From contig NZ_JAZIFY010000001.1 of NCBI RefSeq assembly GCF_036634195.1, positions 682,001 to 746,000 on the forward strand: a stretch of 64,000 nucleotides of DNA, given 5' to 3'. Each line of letters opens with the position of its first letter. Position 1 is the stretch's first letter. Shown here piece by piece: positions 15,490 to 23,929 of the stretch. The notes under the pieces were generated by a model, which saw only the letters and a program-made list of their open reading frames with translations, ran no database searches and was not told the origin of the DNA. Origin of the DNA: Streptomyces sp. P9-A4. GTDB taxonomy: Bacteria > Actinomycetota > Actinomycetes > Streptomycetales > Streptomycetaceae. The position numbers were made by a program, and so were the translations under genes.

Positions 15490-16779
15490 CTACTCGGCGG
15501 AGGCGGTGAGGTCGCCGCGGCGCGGGGCGGCGAAGCGGTCGAGCGCGGCGCGGTCCATGCCGGTGAGCGCGTCGACCTCGGCGGTGCCGAGGGCGCCGCA
15601 GTCGATGCCGCGCAGCAGGTAGGAGCTGAGGGCCTTGGCGGTGGCGGGCTCGTCCATGACGTCGCCGCCGGCGTGGTTGGCGTAGGCGGAGAGGCGCTTG
15701 GCGGCGGCCTCGAAGCCCTCGCGGTAGAAGGCGAAGACGGCGGCGTAGCGGGTGGGGATGTGGCCGGGGTGCATGTCCCAGCCCTGGTAGTAGGCGCGGG
15801 CGAGGGCGCGGCGGGTGAGGCCGTAGTGCAGGCGCCAGGCCTCGTGGACGTGCTCGGTGGTGCCGACGGGGAGGACGTTGGTGGAGCCGTCGGAGACGCG
15901 GACGCCGGTGCCCGCGGCGGCGACCTGCATGATCGCCTTGGCGTGGTCGGCGGCGGGGTGGTCGCTGGCCTGGTAGGCGGCGGAGACGCCGAGGCAGGCG
16001 CTGTAGTCGAAGGTGCCGTAGTGCAGTCCGGTGGCGCGGCCCTCGGCGGCGCCGATCATGCGGGCGACGGCGGCGGTGCCGTCGGTGGCGAGGATGGACT
16101 GGCTGGTCTCGATCTGGATCTCGAAGCCGAGGCGGCCGGCGTCGAGGCCGTGGGCCTTCTCGAAGGCTTCGAGGAGGCGGACGAAGGCGGAGACCTGCTC
16201 GGGGTAGGTGACCTTGGGGAGGGTGAGGACGAGCCCGTCGGGGAGGCCGCCGCTCTCCAGGAGGCCGGTGAGGAAGACGTCGGTGGTGCGGATGCCCCGG
16301 TCGCGTACGGCGGACTCCATGCACTTCATCCGGATGCCCATGTAGGGGGCGGCGGTGCCGTTCCGGTACGCCTCCGAGATCAGCCGGGCGGCCCGGGCGG
16401 CGTCCTGGTCCTCGTCGGCGCCCGCGTAGCCGTCCTCGAAGTCGACCCGCAGGTCCTCGATGGGCTCGCGCTCCAGCTTGGCCCGCACGCGGCCGTAGAC
16501 GTCCTCGGCGAGGTCGTCGGAGAGGCCGAGGACGGCGGCGAAGGAGGCGGCGTCGGGGGCGTGCTCGTCGAGGGCGGCGAGGGCCTGGTCGCCCCAGGAG
16601 CGGATGGTTCCGGCGTCGAAGACGTTGCCCGGTACGTAGACGGTGTGGACGGGCTGGCGGGTGCCGGGGTCCCCCGGGTAGCGGCGGTCCAGCTCCGCGT
16701 CCACCGCTGCGAGGGAGGCACTGATGCCCTCGCTGACCGCGCCCGCGAGGCTCGTCGACACCTTCTCCTGCTGACCCAT
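15490..16779 (-). CDS. DUF6986 family protein, HpcH/HpaI aldolase-like
   Basis: The protein has 429 residues and a TIM-barrel pattern related to CoA-lyase/aldolase enzymes. It reads HTVYVPGNVFDAGTI, then DLRVDFEDGYAGADEDQD with the metal Glu-Asp pair, MGIRMKCME, TLPKVTYPEQV, FEIQIETSQSI and GLHYGTFDYSACLG. I recall the family as DUF6986 in streptomycetes; the reaction is not established. ATG 16779 follows AGGAGG by seven bases. Two IclR-type boxes overlap the promoter, which would fit glyoxylate, allantoin or aromatic catabolism. The gene is monocistronic. Confidence 0.88.
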   Translation of the reverse strand: MGQQEKVSTSLAGAVSEGISASLAAVDAELDRRYPGDPGTRQPVHTVYVPGNVFDAGTIRSWGDQALAALDEHAPDAASFAAVLGLSDDLAEDVYGRVRAKLEREPIEDLRVDFEDGYAGADEDQDAARAARLISEAYRNGTAAPYMGIRMKCMESAVRDRGIRTTDVFLTGLLESGGLPDGLVLTLPKVTYPEQVSAFVRLLEAFEKAHGLDAGRLGFEIQIETSQSILATDGTAAVARMIGAAEGRATGLHYGTFDYSACLGVSAAYQASDHPAADHAKAIMQVAAAGTGVRVSDGSTNVLPVGTTEHVHEAWRLHYGLTRRALARAYYQGWDMHPGHIPTRYAAVFAFYREGFEAAAKRLSAYANHAGGDVMDEPATAKALSSYLLRGIDCGALGTAEVDALTGMDRAALDRFAAPRRGDLTASAE

Positions 16780-16795
16780 CCCACATCCTCCTGTT

Positions 16796-16831
16796 TTCCG
16801 CTGCACGGAATCAACAATCCGTATAGCGAAG
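16796..16831. promoter_or_regulatory. two IclR-type operator boxes
   Basis: TTCCGCTGCACGGAA at 16796-16810 is an inverted repeat TTCCG-N5-CGGAA. A weaker copy, ATCCGTATAGCGAAG, lies at 16817-16831. Their centres are 21 bases apart, two helical turns, and they cover the region just upstream of the DUF6986 gene. The half-site matches that of IclR-family regulators such as AllR. No IclR gene is in this window. Confidence 0.55.
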
Positions 16832-16876
16832 TTAGTAGGCCGTCGGGACCTGAGTCAATGGTTGTCCGAAACGACC

Positions 16877-16912
16877 GGGGGCCGCACGGCGAGTGATCAC
16901 CGTACGGCCCCC
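16877..16912. terminator. terminator of the etf operon
   Basis: A stem of 13 pairs with one mismatch joins GGGGGCCGCACGG (16877-16889) to CCGTACGGCCCCC (16900-16912) around a ten-base loop. It lies 20 bases past the etfA stop codon. As is usual in streptomycetes there is no U-tract. Confidence 0.7.
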
Positions 16913-16932
16913 GGGCCCAACAGAACCGCAGG

Positions 16933-17895
16933 TCAGCCCTTGCGGGTCTTGACCTCTTCGGTCAGCTGCGGGACGACGTCGAACAGGTCGCCCACGACGC
17001 CGTAGTCGACGAGGTCGAAGATCGGCGCCTCGGCGTCCTTGTTGATCGCGACGATCGTCTTCGAGGTCTGCATGCCCGCGCGGTGCTGGATCGCGCCGGA
17101 GATGCCGGAGGCGATGTACAGCTGCGGCGAGACCGACTTGCCGGTCTGGCCGACCTGGTTGGAGTGCGGGTACCAGCCGGCGTCGACCGCGGCGCGCGAG
17201 GCGCCGACGGCGGCACCGAGCGAGTCGGCGAGCGCCTCGATGATCGCGAAGTTCTCGGCACCGTTGACGCCACGGCCGCCGGAGACCACGATCGCGGCCT
17301 CGGTCAGCTCCGGGCGGCCGGTCGACTCGCGCGGGGTGCGGCCGACGACCTTGGTGCCGTGCGCCTGCTCCGAGAAGGAGACGGCCAGGGCCTCGACGGC
17401 GCCGGCGGCCGGGGCGGCCTCGACGGGGGCCGAGTTCGGCTTGACCGTGATGACCGGGGTGCCCTTGGAGACACGGGACTTGGTGGTGAAGGAGGCGGCG
17501 AACGCGGACTGCGTCGCGACCGGGCCCTCGTCACCGGCCTCCAGGTCCACGGCGTCGGTGATGATGCCGGAACCGATGCGGACCGCGAGGCGGGCCGCGA
17601 TCTCCTTGCCCTCGGCGGAGGACGGGACGAGCACGGCGGCCGGGGAGACGGCCTCGTAGGCGGCCTGGAGGGCCTCGACCTTCGGGACCACGAGGTACTC
17701 GGTGAACTCGGGGGCGTCGGCCGTCAGGACCTTCACCGCGCCGTGCTCGGCGAGCGCGGCGGCGGTGTCGGCGGCGCCGTTGCCCAGGGCGACGGCGACC
17801 GGGTCGCCGAGGCGGCGGGCGAGGGTCAGCAGCTCCAGGGTGGGCTTGCGGACGGCTCCGTCGACGTGGTCGACGTAGACGAGAATCTCAGCCAT
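16933..17895 (-). CDS. etfA: electron transfer flavoprotein subunit alpha
   Basis: The 320-residue protein has the N-terminal ETF adenine-nucleotide-hydrolase-like domain (EILVYVDHVDGAVRKPTLELLTLAR) and the C-terminal FAD domain with GRGVNGAENFAIIEALAD, VGASRAAVDAGWYPHSNQVGQTGKSVSPQLYIASG and AINKDAEAPIFDLVDYGVVGD. The FAD-binding residues of that segment are all present. Together with EtfB it carries electrons from acyl-CoA and related dehydrogenases to the membrane quinone pool. It is the second gene of an etfB-etfA operon, 89 bases after etfB, with an AGGAGA upstream of its ATG. Confidence 0.98.
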   Translation of the reverse strand: MAEILVYVDHVDGAVRKPTLELLTLARRLGDPVAVALGNGAADTAAALAEHGAVKVLTADAPEFTEYLVVPKVEALQAAYEAVSPAAVLVPSSAEGKEIAARLAVRIGSGIITDAVDLEAGDEGPVATQSAFAASFTTKSRVSKGTPVITVKPNSAPVEAAPAAGAVEALAVSFSEQAHGTKVVGRTPRESTGRPELTEAAIVVSGGRGVNGAENFAIIEALADSLGAAVGASRAAVDAGWYPHSNQVGQTGKSVSPQLYIASGISGAIQHRAGMQTSKTIVAINKDAEAPIFDLVDYGVVGDLFDVVPQLTEEVKTRKG

Positions 17896-17984
17896 GGGAC
17901 TTCAATCTCCTGCGAACGGAAAGGGGGCGGTCTGGTGGCTCTGCGCGAGCCCGCCGGTCCCGGGGCCGCGCCCCGGGGAATCGG

Positions 17985-18770
17985 CTAGATGAACTTCTGG
18001 CTCGCGAGGAACTCGGCCAGCTGCTTGCCGCCCTCGCCCTCGTCCTTGACGATCGTGCCGGCGGTGCGCGCCGGACGCTCGGCGGCGGAGTCGACCGCCG
18101 TCCAGGAGCCCTCCAGGCCCACTTCCTCGGCCTCGATGCCGAGGTCGGAGAGGTCCAGGGACTCCACCGGCTTCTTCTTGGCGGCCATGATGCCCTTGAA
18201 GGAGGGGTAGCGCGCCTCGCCCGACTGGTCGGTCACGGACACGACGGCCGGGAGGGAGGCCTCCAACTGCTCGGAGGCGGTGTCGCCGTCGCGGCGGCCG
18301 GTGACCTTACCGTCCTCGATCTTGACCTCGGAGAGCAGCGTGACCTGCGGGACGCCCAGGCGCTCGGCCAGGATCGCCGGGAGGACGCCCATGGTGCCGT
18401 CGGTGGAGGCCATGCCGGCGATGACGACGTCGTAGCCGGTCTTCTCGATCGCCTTGGCGAGCACCAGCGAGGTGCCCATCACGTCGGTGCCGTGCAGGTC
18501 GTCGTCCTCGACGTGGACCGCCTTGTCGGCGCCCATGGAGAGCGCCTTGCGCAGCGCGTCCTTGGCGTCCTCGGGGCCGACCGTGAGCACGGTGACCTCG
18601 GCGTCGTCGGCCTCTTCGGCGATCTGCAGGGCCTGCTCGACCGCGTACTCGTCGAGCTCCGACAGCAGGCCGTCGACGTCGTCGCGGTCGACGGTCAGGT
18701 CATCGGCGAAGTGCCGGTCGCCGGTGGCGTCGGGCACGTACTTCACACAGACAACGATCCTCAAGCTCAC
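17985..18770 (-). CDS. etfB: electron transfer flavoprotein subunit beta
   Basis: The 261-residue protein starts SLRIVVCVKYVPDATGDRHF and shows the beta-subunit nucleotide-binding pattern: NEYAVEQAL-like DEYAVEQALQI, VTVLTVGPEDAKDALRKALSMGADKAVHV, GYDVVIAGMASTDGTMGVLPAILAERLG, and LPAVVSVTDQSGEARYPSFKGIMAAKKKP. It forms the heterodimer with EtfA and binds the AMP in classical ETFs. The GTG start is preceded by AGGAGAGCC. The promoter region upstream contains an inverted repeat and a stable hairpin. Confidence 0.98.
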   Translation of the reverse strand: MSLRIVVCVKYVPDATGDRHFADDLTVDRDDVDGLLSELDEYAVEQALQIAEEADDAEVTVLTVGPEDAKDALRKALSMGADKAVHVEDDDLHGTDVMGTSLVLAKAIEKTGYDVVIAGMASTDGTMGVLPAILAERLGVPQVTLLSEVKIEDGKVTGRRDGDTASEQLEASLPAVVSVTDQSGEARYPSFKGIMAAKKKPVESLDLSDLGIEAEEVGLEGSWTAVDSAAERPARTAGTIVKDEGEGGKQLAEFLASQKFI

Positions 18771-18845
18771 GCCGGCTCTCCTACTGCATCGTCATAACTG
18801 GGCTGCCTTGTTGCTCGCAGCATAGGCGCCTGAAGGGCGGGTTTC

Positions 18846-18872
18846 CGGTCGGGGCGCCGGACGCCCCGACCG
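18846..18872. terminator. hairpin between flavin reductase and etfB
   Basis: CGGTCGGGGCG (18846-18856) pairs perfectly with CGCCCCGACCG (18862-18872) around a five-base loop. It can act as terminator of the minus-strand flavin reductase gene. If the etf promoter is at 18875-18890, it would instead lie in the etfB leader. Confidence 0.5.
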
Positions 18873-18874
18873 AA

Positions 18875-18890
18875 ATATTACTCGCCAGTA
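18875..18890 (-). promoter_or_regulatory. probable etf promoter with TACT-N4-AGTA repeat
   Basis: Read on the minus strand the segment is TACTGGCGAGTAATAT: a -10-like TAATAT (18880-18875) overlapped by the inverted repeat TACT-CGCC-AGTA (18879-18890). That symmetry suits a TetR-type regulator of fatty-acid genes. It lies about 105 bases before etfB. Confidence 0.4.
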
Positions 18891-18969
18891 CACCCAGTTT
18901 GTTACCAGTGAGCAAGCGCTCAGGCATGTGATCTGGCCCATGCGCGGAGAGTGGCGCGCGCGGGAACTC

Positions 18970-19500
18970 TCAGTCGCGCAGCGCGTTGAAGCGGCCGTGA
19001 TGGTAGAGGAGAGGCCGGCCCGCCCCGTCCGGGTCCCCCGCGACCGCCTGCGCGATGACGATCCGGTGGTCCCCCGCGGGCACCCGGGCGACCACACGGC
19101 ACACCAGCCAGGCCAGTACGCCGTCGAGCACGGGCACGCCCTCGGGACCCACGCTCCAGCGGGTCCCCTCACCGAAGCGGTCGGCGCCGCTGCGCGCGAA
19201 GGTGGCGGCCAGGTCCTCCTGATGCTCGCCGAGTATGTGCACGCCGATGTGCTCCGCCTCGGCGATGACGGGCCAGCTGGAGGAGGAGGTGCCCACCCCG
19301 AAGGAGATGAGCGGGGGTTCGGCGGCGACGGAGTTGAGCGAGGTCGCGGTGAAACCGACGGGGTGCTCGCCGTGCGCGGTGACGACCGCGACACCGGCCG
19401 CGTGGCGGCGGAAGACGGAGCGGAGCAGATCCGGGGAGGCCTGTCGGGGTGCGCCGATCGTGGGAACCGTACGGGGTCGGAGGTCCGGCGTAACCGTCAT
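18970..19500 (-). CDS. flavin reductase family protein
   Basis: The 176-residue protein is a split-barrel FMN/FAD reductase. It reads LRSVFRRHAAGVAVVTAHGEHPVGFTATSLNSVAAEPPLISFGVG (residues 20-65), then AEHIGVHILGEHQEDLAATFA, GVPVLDGVLAWLVCRVV and GDHRIVIAQAV. Such enzymes supply reduced flavin to two-component monooxygenases; no partner is adjacent. ATG 19500 has GAAGGA eight bases upstream; an in-frame start at 19527 is possible. It lies upstream of etfB in the same direction but is separated from it by a hairpin. Confidence 0.93.
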   Translation of the reverse strand: MTVTPDLRPRTVPTIGAPRQASPDLLRSVFRRHAAGVAVVTAHGEHPVGFTATSLNSVAAEPPLISFGVGTSSSSWPVIAEAEHIGVHILGEHQEDLAATFARSGADRFGEGTRWSVGPEGVPVLDGVLAWLVCRVVARVPAGDHRIVIAQAVAGDPDGAGRPLLYHHGRFNALRD

Positions 19501-19697
19501 GGAGTTGTCCTTCTGCGAGGGCGGCATGGGAGAGGTCCTGGGGTCGTCAGACGCCCGGACAGCGCGCGCTCGCGTTGCGGGCCAGGTCCACGTGGGTCCG
19601 GCCGTAGAGAAGGAGTTCTGGGGGCACTCCGTCAGGGTGACGATCGTTGCCGCGTGCAGTCAAGTGCGTACCGGGATGTGGGAGAAGTGTCACGACG

Positions 19698-20018
19698 TCA
19701 GACCGCGCGCCCCAGGGCGGCGATGACGTCCGCCGTGCGCGGCTGCCCGGACGCCCGGCGGACGACGCGGCCCGCGCGGTCGAGGACGAGCACCGTGGGG
19801 GTCCGCTCGATGCCCAGTGCGCGTACGAGATCGAGCCGTTCCTCGGCGTCGATCTCCACATGACCCACGCCCGGCACCATCGCGGCGACCTCGGCGAGGG
19901 TGCGGCGGGTGGCGCGGCAGGGCTGACAGAAGGCGGTGGAGAACTGCACGAGGGTGGCGCGCTCCCCCAGTGGGGCCCCGAGCACCTCGGATCCGAGGAC
20001 TTCGGTCACTCGTGTCAC
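19698..20018 (-). CDS. thioredoxin-like protein
   Basis: The 106-residue protein has the thioredoxin fold: TLVQFSTAFCQPCRATRRTLAEVA, with active site CQPC near residue 31, then VEIDAEERLDLVRALGIERTPTVLVLDRAGRVVRR with the conserved cis-Pro. The active site differs from the classic CGPC, so the redox potential may differ. GTG 20018 follows GAAGGCGG closely; GTG 20009 is an alternative. It has no signal peptide with these starts, so it is cytoplasmic. The next gene to the left in the same direction is the flavin reductase, 197 bases away. Confidence 0.9.
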   Translation of the reverse strand: MTRVTEVLGSEVLGAPLGERATLVQFSTAFCQPCRATRRTLAEVAAMVPGVGHVEIDAEERLDLVRALGIERTPTVLVLDRAGRVVRRASGQPRTADVIAALGRAV

Positions 20019-20270
20019 CCGCCTTCGCCGCCTTCTCTTCAGGATCCGTCCGGCCGGTCTCTCCGGCCCTGTCGTCAGGTGCAGCGTCGCACGGCAGCGT
20101 TCGATTCCCGCCACGGCCACCGCGAGTGACGAGAATCTCCCTGTACGAAGCCGCCTGGACTGGTCACGGCGGCCCACATGGGGCACGATCTGCCCAAAGC
20201 CGAAAACCTACGGCCGCGTAACTTCCGCCGGGAGAGCCCTCCCCAGGCACAGAAGAAGGGTTCCTCTCAG

Positions 20271-20993
20271 ATGGCAGAACTCGTGTATCGGCCGGTCATC
20301 GGCGCCGCGTTGACCTTGTTCAAGGCGCTCGACCTGAAGATCGACACGCAGGGTTCGGAGCACATCCCGCGCACCGGGGGCGCGGTGCTCGTGAGCAACC
20401 ACATCAGCTATCTGGACTTCATCTTCACGGGCCTGGCCGCGCTCCCGCAGAAGCGCCTGGTGCGCTTCATGGCGAAGGACTCGGTCTTCCGCCACAAGGT
20501 CTCGGGACCGCTCATGCGCGGCATGAAGCACATCCCGGTGGACCGCTCGGCCGGCGAGCACGCCTACAAGCACGCGCTCGAGTCGCTCCGGGCCGGCGAG
20601 ATCATCGGCGTCTTCCCCGAGGCGACCATCTCCCAGTCGTTCACCCTCAAGGGTTTCAAGACGGGTGCCGCGCGCCTGGCGCAGGAGGCGGGCGTCCCGC
20701 TGATCCCGATGGCGCTCTGGGGTACGCAGCGCATCTGGACCAAGGGCCGACCGCGCAACTTCAAGCGCAGCCACATCCCGGTGACGATCCGCGTCGGCGA
20801 GCCCCTGGAGGCCCCCGCCGACCAGTACGCGGGCGCCATCACTCGGCGGCTGCGCGAGCGCTGCCAGGAGCTCCTCGAGGCCGCGCAGCGCGCCTACCCG
20901 GTGCGCCCCAAGGACGCGGGTGACACCTGGTGGGTGCCCGCGCACCTCGGGGGCACGGCTCCGACACCGGCCCAGGTCAAGGAAGCCGGCTGA
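20271..20993 (+). CDS. 1-acyl-sn-glycerol-3-phosphate acyltransferase family (PlsC-like)
   Basis: The 240-residue protein carries the acyltransferase motifs in order: VSNHISYLDF (catalytic His-Asp, residues 42-50), MRGMKHIPVDRSAG (motif II), GVFPEATIS (motif III, 114-121) and GVPLIPMALWGT (motif IV). It would acylate lysophosphatidate or a similar lysolipid at the inner face of the membrane. There is one hydrophobic segment near residues 8-20. GAAGG precedes ATG 20271 by about 11 bases; the frame is open further upstream. It is divergent from the thioredoxin-like gene. Confidence 0.95.
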   Translation: MAELVYRPVIGAALTLFKALDLKIDTQGSEHIPRTGGAVLVSNHISYLDFIFTGLAALPQKRLVRFMAKDSVFRHKVSGPLMRGMKHIPVDRSAGEHAYKHALESLRAGEIIGVFPEATISQSFTLKGFKTGAARLAQEAGVPLIPMALWGTQRIWTKGRPRNFKRSHIPVTIRVGEPLEAPADQYAGAITRRLRERCQELLEAAQRAYPVRPKDAGDTWWVPAHLGGTAPTPAQVKEAG

Positions 20994-21107
20994 CGGCAGC
21001 GCGCGGGCGCGCACGCCACCGTTCGAACGAAGAACCGTTACTGCGGGTCCCGGCGCCCCGCAGGGCGTACCCGGAGCCCGGCCCGCGCACCCTGCGGGCA
21101 GCCGCCG

Positions 21108-21800
21108 CTACCGCGGGTCCCGCACGGTGATCCGGGCCCCCGGGCTCACCTTCTCCAGGGAAGCGGCCAGCTCCGCCCCCGCCGCGACCAGCTCCTCCAG
21201 CGTCATCGGGGCGAGCGCCTCCAGCAGGAAGACGGCGTCGGTCGTGTCGTCGTCGATCCGGGTGCGCGGGCCCTGGCGCCAGTTCCAGCGGCGGCAGGTG
21301 ACGCCCTCCTCGTCGCACCAGACGATCTCCCCCGGCTCCGGGTGTTCCACCGTCTCCACCCCGCCGGCCGTGGTGACGAAGGGCTCGTCGCCGACGGCCC
21401 TGACCAGGCGCATCGCGCCCCGGATCCGGCCCAGGTCCTCACCGCCGACCGGGATCAGGTGCGCGACGCTGATCGCGTTGTAGACGTCGACGAGACGGTT
21501 GATACGGGGCAGCCCGCCGTCCGCCAGCGCGCGCTTGGCCAGCGCTTCCGCGGAGTTGCGGGTACGGGAGGGCTTGGCGCCGAACGCGGTGTACGCGGCG
21601 CGCCAGGCGGCGATGTGCGGGTCCTGGTCCGGGGTGCGGCCGTCGAGGCGCTCGGCGAGCCGCCGTGCGGCCTCGTCGAGGAGGGCCGAGCCGGTCTCGT
21701 CACTGGGGCCGTTCACCAGCCCGTGGGCCTCGATCACCAGTGAGGTGAAGCCGGGGACGAGGGTGCGCACCTCGTCGGAGACAGTGAGCGTGAGAGTCAT
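21108..21800 (-). CDS. B3/B4 tRNA-binding domain protein
   Basis: The 230-residue protein matches the free-standing B3/B4 domain also found in the phenylalanyl-tRNA synthetase beta subunit. It reads WRAAYTAFGAKPSRTRNSAEALAKR, LPRINRLVDVYNAISVAHLIPVGGEDL, ETVEHPEPGEIVWCDEEGVTCRRWNWRQ and TTDAVFLLEALAP. Free-standing members are thought to edit or hydrolyse mischarged tRNAs, but few are tested. ATG 21800 gives the family start; the upstream open frame contains a terminator-like hairpin and is not coding. Confidence 0.9.
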   Translation of the reverse strand: MTLTLTVSDEVRTLVPGFTSLVIEAHGLVNGPSDETGSALLDEAARRLAERLDGRTPDQDPHIAAWRAAYTAFGAKPSRTRNSAEALAKRALADGGLPRINRLVDVYNAISVAHLIPVGGEDLGRIRGAMRLVRAVGDEPFVTTAGGVETVEHPEPGEIVWCDEEGVTCRRWNWRQGPRTRIDDDTTDAVFLLEALAPMTLEELVAAGAELAASLEKVSPGARITVRDPR

Positions 21801-21989
21801 GATCCGCCGTTCGCCGGGGTCCAGGGCCGGAGCTCCGTGGGGAGCGTCCGCCAGGGGTACGGCCGGTCGGACGCCGCGCGCAGCGTGTCCGGAACGGCCG
21901 GTGAGGTCCAGTGTAGGGCACTGGATAGTGCACTTCACTGAACCATGGCCGCACGGTCCGGCCCGGCGGCGCGGGTGGAGCACACGGAA

Positions 21990-22026
21990 ACGGCCGGACG
22001 GAAGTCGATGACTTCCGTCCGGCCGT
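21990..22026. terminator. strong terminator of the DUF6421-SDR-threonine aldolase operon
   Basis: A perfect 17-base-pair stem, from ACGGCCGGACGGAAGTC to its complement, closes on a three-base loop. It begins 30 bases after the stop codon of the threonine aldolase gene on the minus strand. It also insulates the B3/B4 gene. Confidence 0.9.
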
Positions 22027-22056
22027 ATGTCCGCGCACTGCTTCACCCGGTGGTGC

Positions 22057-23136
22057 TCAGCGGGCCAGCTCTTCCTTCAGGGCCTGGAGGAAGGCGTCCA
22101 CGTCGTCCTCCGTGGTGTCGAAGGCGCACATCCAGCGGACGTCGCCGGCCGTCTCGTCCCAGAAGTAGAAGCGGAAGCGCTCCTGGAGCCGCCGGGTCAC
22201 ATCGTGCGGGAGACGGGCGAAGACCGCGTTGGCCTGCACCGGGTAGAGGATCTCCACCCCGTCGACCTCGCGCACCCCGGCCGCGAGGCGCTGGGCCATC
22301 GCGTTGGCGTGGCGGGCGTTGCGCAGCCACAGGTCCTTCGCGAGGAGGGCCTCCAGCTGCACCGACACGAAGCGCATCTTCGACGCGAGCTGCATGGACA
22401 GCTTGCGCAGGTGCTTCATGTGGCTGACCGCGTCCGGGTCGAGGACGACGATCGCCTCGCCGAAGAGCATGCCGTTCTTGGTGCCGCCGTACGAGATGAC
22501 GTCGACGCCCACCGCGTTGGTGAACGCGCGCATCGGCACGTCGAGCGAGGCGGCGGCGTTGGCTATCCGGGCCCCGTCGAGGTGGACCTTCATCCCCTTG
22601 GCGTGGGAGTGCTCGACGATCGCGCGGATCTCGTCCACCGTGTAGACGGTGCCCAGCTCGGTGTTCTGGGTGATCGAGACGACCTGCGGCATCGCCCGGT
22701 GCTCGTCCTCCCAGCCCCAGGCCTGCCGGTCGATCAGCTCGGGGGTGAGCTTGCCGTCCGGGGTCGGCACGGTGAGCAGCTTGAGGCCGCCCATCCGCTC
22801 CGGGGCACCGCCCTCGTCCACGTTGATGTGGGCGGACTCGGCGCAGATCACGGCGCCCCAGCGGTCGGTGAGCGCCTGGAGGGCGGTCACGTTCGCCCCG
22901 GTGCCGTTGAAGACCGGGAAGGCTTCGGCGGTGGGGCCGAAGTGGCTGTGCATGATCCGCTGGAGGTGCTCGGTGTACTGGTCCTCGCCGTAGGCGACCT
23001 GATGGCCGTCGTTGGCGAGGGCGAGCGCCGCGAGGACCTCGGGGTGGGCGCCGGCGTAGTTGTCGCTGGCGAATCCCCGGACCGACGGGTCGTGGTGACG
23101 ACGTGCGTCGGTCCGGGGGCCGAGGGCCGGGGTCAC
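22057..23136 (-). CDS. threonine aldolase / beta-eliminating lyase family, PLP enzyme
   Basis: The 359-residue protein is a fold-type-I PLP enzyme of the low-specificity threonine aldolase group. It reads FASDNYAGAHPEVLAALA, GHQVAYGEDQYTEHL, FNGTGANVTALQAL, ICAESAHINVDEGGAPE, KVHLDGARIANAAA (Asp contacting the pyridine) and VDVISYGGTKNGMLFGEA with the Schiff-base Lys. It would split L-threonine or a 3-hydroxy amino acid to glycine and an aldehyde. GTG 23136 overlaps the SDR stop codon as GTGA, a normal translational coupling; GTG 23154 is also in frame. It is the last gene of a three-gene operon. Confidence 0.94.
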   Translation of the reverse strand: MTPALGPRTDARRHHDPSVRGFASDNYAGAHPEVLAALALANDGHQVAYGEDQYTEHLQRIMHSHFGPTAEAFPVFNGTGANVTALQALTDRWGAVICAESAHINVDEGGAPERMGGLKLLTVPTPDGKLTPELIDRQAWGWEDEHRAMPQVVSITQNTELGTVYTVDEIRAIVEHSHAKGMKVHLDGARIANAAASLDVPMRAFTNAVGVDVISYGGTKNGMLFGEAIVVLDPDAVSHMKHLRKLSMQLASKMRFVSVQLEALLAKDLWLRNARHANAMAQRLAAGVREVDGVEILYPVQANAVFARLPHDVTRRLQERFRFYFWDETAGDVRWMCAFDTTEDDVDAFLQALKEELAR

Positions 23137-23894
23137 GGCTTGGGGGTCAGCCACAGACGCTGTCCATTCAGTTCCTGGGCGGGCTTGTCCCAGAGCCCGG
23201 CGATCTCGTCGGCCAGGTCCTTCACGTCGGTGAAGCCCGCGAACTTCGCGCTGGGGCGTTCGGCGCGCATGGCGTCGTGCACCAGTGCCTTGATCACCAG
23301 GATGGCAGCCGCCGCCTGCGGGCCGTCGTCGCCCCCCAGCTTGCGGAACGAGTCCGCCATGGCGAGGGTCCAGGCCTCGGCGGCGGCCTTGCCCGCGTTG
23401 TACGCGGCGTTCTTGGCCAGCGGCTTGTGCGCGCCGACCTGGCTGATCAGGGCGTAGCGCCCGCGTCCGCCGGCCCGCAGCAGTCCGTCGTGGAAGGCGA
23501 GCGAGGTGTGCTGGACGGTGCGGATGAGGAGCTTCTCCAGGAAGCCCCAGTCCGCGAGGTCCGTCTCGGTGAAGGAGGCGCTGCCGCGCCAGCCGCCGAC
23601 GAGGTGGACCAGGCCGTCGATCCGCCCGAACTCCTTCTCGGTCTTGGCGGCCCAGTCGCGCGTGGCGTCCAGGTCGAGGAGGTCGACGGTGTCGCCGACG
23701 ACCTTGGCTCCGCCGTGCGCGTAGCGGGCGGCGTCGACGGCCTCCGCGAGGCGCGCCGGGTCCGCGTCGGACGCGACCACCGTGGCGCCCGCCTCGGCGA
23801 GCCGCAGCAGGACCGCGCGGCCCGCGGGGCCGGCCGCTCCGGCGACCGCGATGACGGCGCCGTCGAGCGGCCCGCCGTTTCCGTTGGCGTTCAT
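23133..23894 (-). CDS. SDR family NAD(P)-dependent oxidoreductase
   Basis: The 253-residue protein has the Rossmann start AVIAVAGAAGPAGRAVLLRLAEAGATVVASD, a degenerate form of the SDR TGxxxGxG motif with AGAAGPAG. Further marks are DLLDLDATRDW, GLVHLVGGWRG in place of NNAG, and a Tyr-x-x-x-Lys site as AAYNAGKAAAEAW. The variant glycine motif sets it apart from ordinary SDRs. ATG 23894 follows GGAGGAGG by eight bases. It lies 35 bases after the DUF6421 gene and is coupled to the threonine aldolase gene. Confidence 0.92.
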   Translation of the reverse strand: MNANGNGGPLDGAVIAVAGAAGPAGRAVLLRLAEAGATVVASDADPARLAEAVDAARYAHGGAKVVGDTVDLLDLDATRDWAAKTEKEFGRIDGLVHLVGGWRGSASFTETDLADWGFLEKLLIRTVQHTSLAFHDGLLRAGGRGRYALISQVGAHKPLAKNAAYNAGKAAAEAWTLAMADSFRKLGGDDGPQAAAAILVIKALVHDAMRAERPSAKFAGFTDVKDLADEIAGLWDKPAQELNGQRLWLTPKP

Positions 23895-23929
23895 GGGCGA
23901 CGCCTCCTCCGTGTCCTCGGTTCGCGCGC

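Noticed and set aside
13277..16786. One 1169-codon minus-strand open frame spanning the kinase and beyond
   Set aside because: Only the part below 15400 has kinase sequence; the rest is an out-of-frame shadow of the DUF6986 gene with Arg/Pro-rich translation.
20095..20120. tRNA T-arm-like GTTCGATTC
   Set aside because: The flanking bases do not pair as a T-stem, and no acceptor, D or anticodon arm is found upstream.
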